A stretch of 26,828 bases of DNA from positions 1 to 26,828 of the forward strand of contig MNYL01000134.1 in the NCBI GenBank assembly GCA_001873075.1, written 5' to 3'. The notes under the pieces were generated by a model that ran no database searches, had not been told where the DNA came from, and saw only the letters and a program-made list of their open reading frames with translations. Positions 24,926 to 26,828 of this stretch are shown here, piece by piece; the first letter of the stretch is position 1, and each line of letters starts with the position of its first letter. The position numbers and the translations under genes are program-made. The DNA comes from Fibrobacteres bacterium CG2_30_45_31 (GTDB lineage Bacteria; Fibrobacterota; Fibrobacteria; Fibrobacterales; Fibrobacteraceae).

Positions 24926-24940
24926 GAATGAAGATCATTC
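24926..24940. promoter_or_regulatory. Inverted repeat in the divergent control region
   Basis: GAATGA-AGA-TCATTC is a perfect 6-bp palindrome with a 3-base centre, located between the lipoprotein and the GGDEF gene. It could be an operator acting on either gene. There is no second copy that I can see, so support is weak. Confidence 0.3.
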
Positions 24941-25033
24941 TTCCTTGATGTTATTTTTCCACAGAACCGTAATAAAAATACCTGGTTTCTCTATTTTTTA
25001 GCGTTATCATGTGTTTGTCTAAATTTTATCAAG

Positions 25034-25060
25034 CCCATTTTTTATGGGTGAAAGTATACT
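25034..25060 (+). promoter_or_regulatory. Inverted repeat plus TATACT box before the GGDEF gene
   Basis: CCCAT-N5-ATGGG (25034-25048) is followed by TATACT (25055-25060), only six bases before ATG 25067. If TATACT is a -10 box, transcription would begin about at the start codon and the mRNA would be leaderless. No good -35 box lies 17 bases upstream, so the inverted repeat might be an activator site. Confidence 0.3.
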
Positions 25061-25066
25061 TAGAGT

Positions 25067-26053
25067 ATGACAGCCGACAAGCCAGAACTAATGCCAATAT
25101 CACGAGCGGAGTTTAATTCTCTTGCACTATTTCAAAAGGTTTCTTTCGAAAGTTTGGCGGGGTACTTACTGAACTGTGCTATCATCAATGCCTCTCCCCA
25201 CGATGTTTTGATTAGTCCACAAGCGGAAAAACGCCGGATGCTGATCTTGATTGAGGGTCTTTTAGAAGTGCGCATGAATGGGCCTGAAGGCTTTTACTTG
25301 GATGATGTATCTCCAGGAGCCTGCGTTGGTGAAATGTCCGTTTTTGATAATGCGGATCCAAGCGCATGGGTGATCGCCAAAAAGTCCAGTCGACTCTTAG
25401 AGATTGAGCCTTCTATTGCTCTTGCGATGCTAAATGCGTCCCACGATCTTTGTCTGAACCTATTGCACATTTTGAGCCAACGGGTACGTTATAGCAATAA
25501 AATTGTGTATGCGGATCAGCACCACATTCGTTGCATTGAAGAGAATGCCATGGTGGATTCTTTGACAGGGCTTCACAATCGCCGCTGGTTAGAAGAGATG
25601 TACACACGAGAAATGCAACGTAGTAATTCGGGTAATTTTTTACTCGCTGCATTTATGATCGATATCGATCACTTTAAATACATTAACGATACTTATGGAC
25701 ATTTGGCCGGCGATCAGGTTTTAATCAGCGTGGCCCGTGCGCTGGTGCAGTGTTTACGTCCCTCTGACATGCCTGTGCGTTTTGGAGGCGAAGAGTTTTC
25801 TGTTTTTCTCCCTGGAACAACCCCTGAGAATGCAGCGAAAGTAGCAGAGCGTATTCGCACCGCCATAGAAAAAAATTCCATTTCTTTACAAGATGGTTCT
25901 ATTATTTCGGTAACCGTGAGCGTGGGTTATGCGGAACGTACGGATGGAGATACCGTGAAATCCCTGTTGGAAAAGGCAGACCAAGCGCTTTACAATGCAA
26001 AGAATACGGGACGTAACCGCACTTGTTTTTGCATGGAAAATTTTCGCACTTAA
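25067..26053 (+). CDS. Diguanylate cyclase with cyclic-nucleotide-binding-like domain
   Basis: The 328-residue protein has an N-terminal cNMP-binding (Crp-like) fold, about 20-145, and a C-terminal GGDEF domain, about 160-325. The active site is GGEEF (240-244), and the metal-site segment MIDIDHFKYIND (197-208) is intact, so it should make cyclic di-GMP from GTP. RPSD (231-234) lies exactly five residues before GGEEF, which is the inhibitory I-site. In the Crp-like domain the phosphate cassette GEMSVFDNADPSAWV keeps Glu89 but has Pro where the conserved Arg should be, so classic cAMP binding is unlikely. There is no membrane segment. It is divergent from the pilus operon, which it might control through cyclic di-GMP. 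Confidence 0.95.
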   Translation: MTADKPELMPISRAEFNSLALFQKVSFESLAGYLLNCAIINASPHDVLISPQAEKRRMLILIEGLLEVRMNGPEGFYLDDVSPGACVGEMSVFDNADPSAWVIAKKSSRLLEIEPSIALAMLNASHDLCLNLLHILSQRVRYSNKIVYADQHHIRCIEENAMVDSLTGLHNRRWLEEMYTREMQRSNSGNFLLAAFMIDIDHFKYINDTYGHLAGDQVLISVARALVQCLRPSDMPVRFGGEEFSVFLPGTTPENAAKVAERIRTAIEKNSISLQDGSIISVTVSVGYAERTDGDTVKSLLEKADQALYNAKNTGRNRTCFCMENFRT

Positions 26054-26062
26054 TACAACATT

Positions 26063-26828
26063 TCATTTGCAGAGTTTGTCTTTAACAAAAGCCGCAAACG
26101 CGCCCAGACTCGGGTCGCGGGCCCCCATGAGAAGAATGGTGTCCCCAGGTTCCGCAATCGTAGTCATTTCTGTGGCACAATCATTGCGATTCTGAATGTA
26201 ATGCGCTTCACTCCCCAGGGCTAAAATATCGTCGGCAAGATCGCCCGAAGAAATATCCCGCGTGACTGTACCGCCCGCATAATAAATTTCGCTAAAGTAG
26301 ATGCAATCATTTACGCGATCGGTAGATGCGGAGCGAAGTACCTTATGAATTTCCACCACAAGATCATTTCTCAAAAAGCGCGTAGGGCCATAGCCATGGG
26401 GTTGAAACCAAGCGATGACTCGCCCGGTAGTGAATGCTTGTACACTTAAAATACTCGCCGCAATTTTTGCCGGGTTGTGGGCAAAATCATCCACCAAAGT
26501 AATCCCATTGAAGGTACCAAGAATCTGGTGCCTCCGATGAATGCCTGCAAAAGAACGGAGGGCCTCAGCACAGGTGCGGAGTGAGACACCCGCGCGGAGT
26601 GCAGCGGCCACTGCGGCAAGGGCATTTTCCATGTTGTGACGCCCCGGGAAAGGAAGTTCAAACTTCACCAAATCCGCCTTATGACGCACACGAAAAACAA
26701 TGCCAGTCCCTTTAGGTGCAAAGTCAAGCCCTTGAACCCCATTGTAACTTTCAAAACCAAAATCAAATTCACGACCTGCACTGTATTGCTTTGCCAAAGG
26801 GTGCGCATCGTTCACAATGAGCGTTTTA
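26063..26828 (-). CDS. Mur ligase, MurC/Mpl-like, C-terminal part (5' end outside window)
   Basis: The frame is open to the window edge; the GTG at 26815 is internal, since the reading continues as KTLI before it. The visible part has the end of the central ATP-binding domain with LPFPGRHNMENALAA and then the C-terminal Mur ligase domain. That domain shows DDFAHNPAKI, a RVIAWFQPHGYGPTR segment and GDTILLMGARDPS, all typical of MurC or of Mpl (murein peptide ligase). The Walker-type loop is outside the window. These enzymes join an amino acid or peptide to UDP-MurNAc in peptidoglycan synthesis or recycling. MurC and Mpl cannot be separated from this part. It ends 9 bp from the convergent GGDEF gene. 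Confidence 0.88.
   Translation of the reverse strand, partial: KTLIVNDAHPLAKQYSAGREFDFGFESYNGVQGLDFAPKGTGIVFRVRHKADLVKFELPFPGRHNMENALAAVAAALRAGVSLRTCAEALRSFAGIHRRHQILGTFNGITLVDDFAHNPAKIAASILSVQAFTTGRVIAWFQPHGYGPTRFLRNDLVVEIHKVLRSASTDRVNDCIYFSEIYYAGGTVTRDISSGDLADDILALGSEAHYIQNRNDCATEMTTIAEPGDTILLMGARDPSLGAFAAFVKDKLCK

Noticed and set aside
26054..26062. Terminator between the convergent GGDEF and Mur ligase genes
   Set aside because: The gap is only 9 bp and I see no hairpin with a T-run; any terminator would lie inside the coding ends.
1..26828. Insertion sequence, integrase, CRISPR array, tRNA or rRNA
   Set aside because: I looked for transposase or recombinase frames, terminal inverted repeats, regularly spaced repeats and tRNA-like cloverleaves and found none that I can support.

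Overview
The window looks like a chromosomal segment from a Fibrobacter-like bacterium (Fibrobacterota). The grounds are AT-rich accessory DNA beside moderate-GC core genes, poly-serine linkers in a giant exported protein, many exported proteins and lipoproteins, and a Gram-negative secretin operon. The genus is inferred from style only. No rRNA, tRNA, CRISPR array, insertion sequence or integrase is visible. Almost every gene lies on the minus strand; the single convincing plus-strand gene is a GGDEF protein near 25-26 kb.

Reading with transcription (right to left): positions 26063-26828 hold the C-terminal part of a MurC/Mpl-type Mur ligase, tail to tail with a plus-strand cyclic-nucleotide-binding-fold/GGDEF diguanylate cyclase (25067-26053). 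A 276-bp divergent control region follows. It faces a tightly overlapping nine-gene type II secretion/type IV pilus-like operon (24790 down to 16566): a lipoprotein with two CarboxypepD_reg/CNA-B-like domains, a GspE/PilB-type ATPase, a secretin, a GspL-like PilM-PilN fusion, a PilO/GspM-like protein, a PilP/GspC-like protein, a PilX-like protein with a beta-rich body, and two minor pseudopilins. The inner-membrane platform protein (GspF/PilC) and the major pilin are not in the window.

A small membrane protein (16299-16493) precedes two giant coupled genes. The first is a 2472-residue SpvB/TcB-like protein (8866-16284, TTG start) with propeller-like repeats, a cadherin-like domain, poly-Ser linkers and a C-terminal beta-solenoid resembling domains of pilus-associated proteins. 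The second is a 1692-residue RHS/TcC-like protein (3779-8857) with YD repeats, the DPxG...DPxG core signature, a glycine-rich linker and a hypervariable tip. Both carry Sec signal peptides. Together they resemble a B-C cocoon of a Tc toxin, exported and split over two genes.

Downstream lies a polymorphic-toxin tail. A small exported protein (candidate immunity) directly follows the RHS gene. Then comes an orphan RHS tip (2312-3136) that repeats the last 39 residues before the variable tip almost perfectly at DNA level. Four tightly packed genes for exported or lipidated proteins follow, two of which look like diverged paralogues. The layout suggests a secreted RHS toxin with one live tip and one displaced tip that could be swapped in by recombination over a 116-bp repeat. 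Toxin activity, immunity roles and the export route are inferences.
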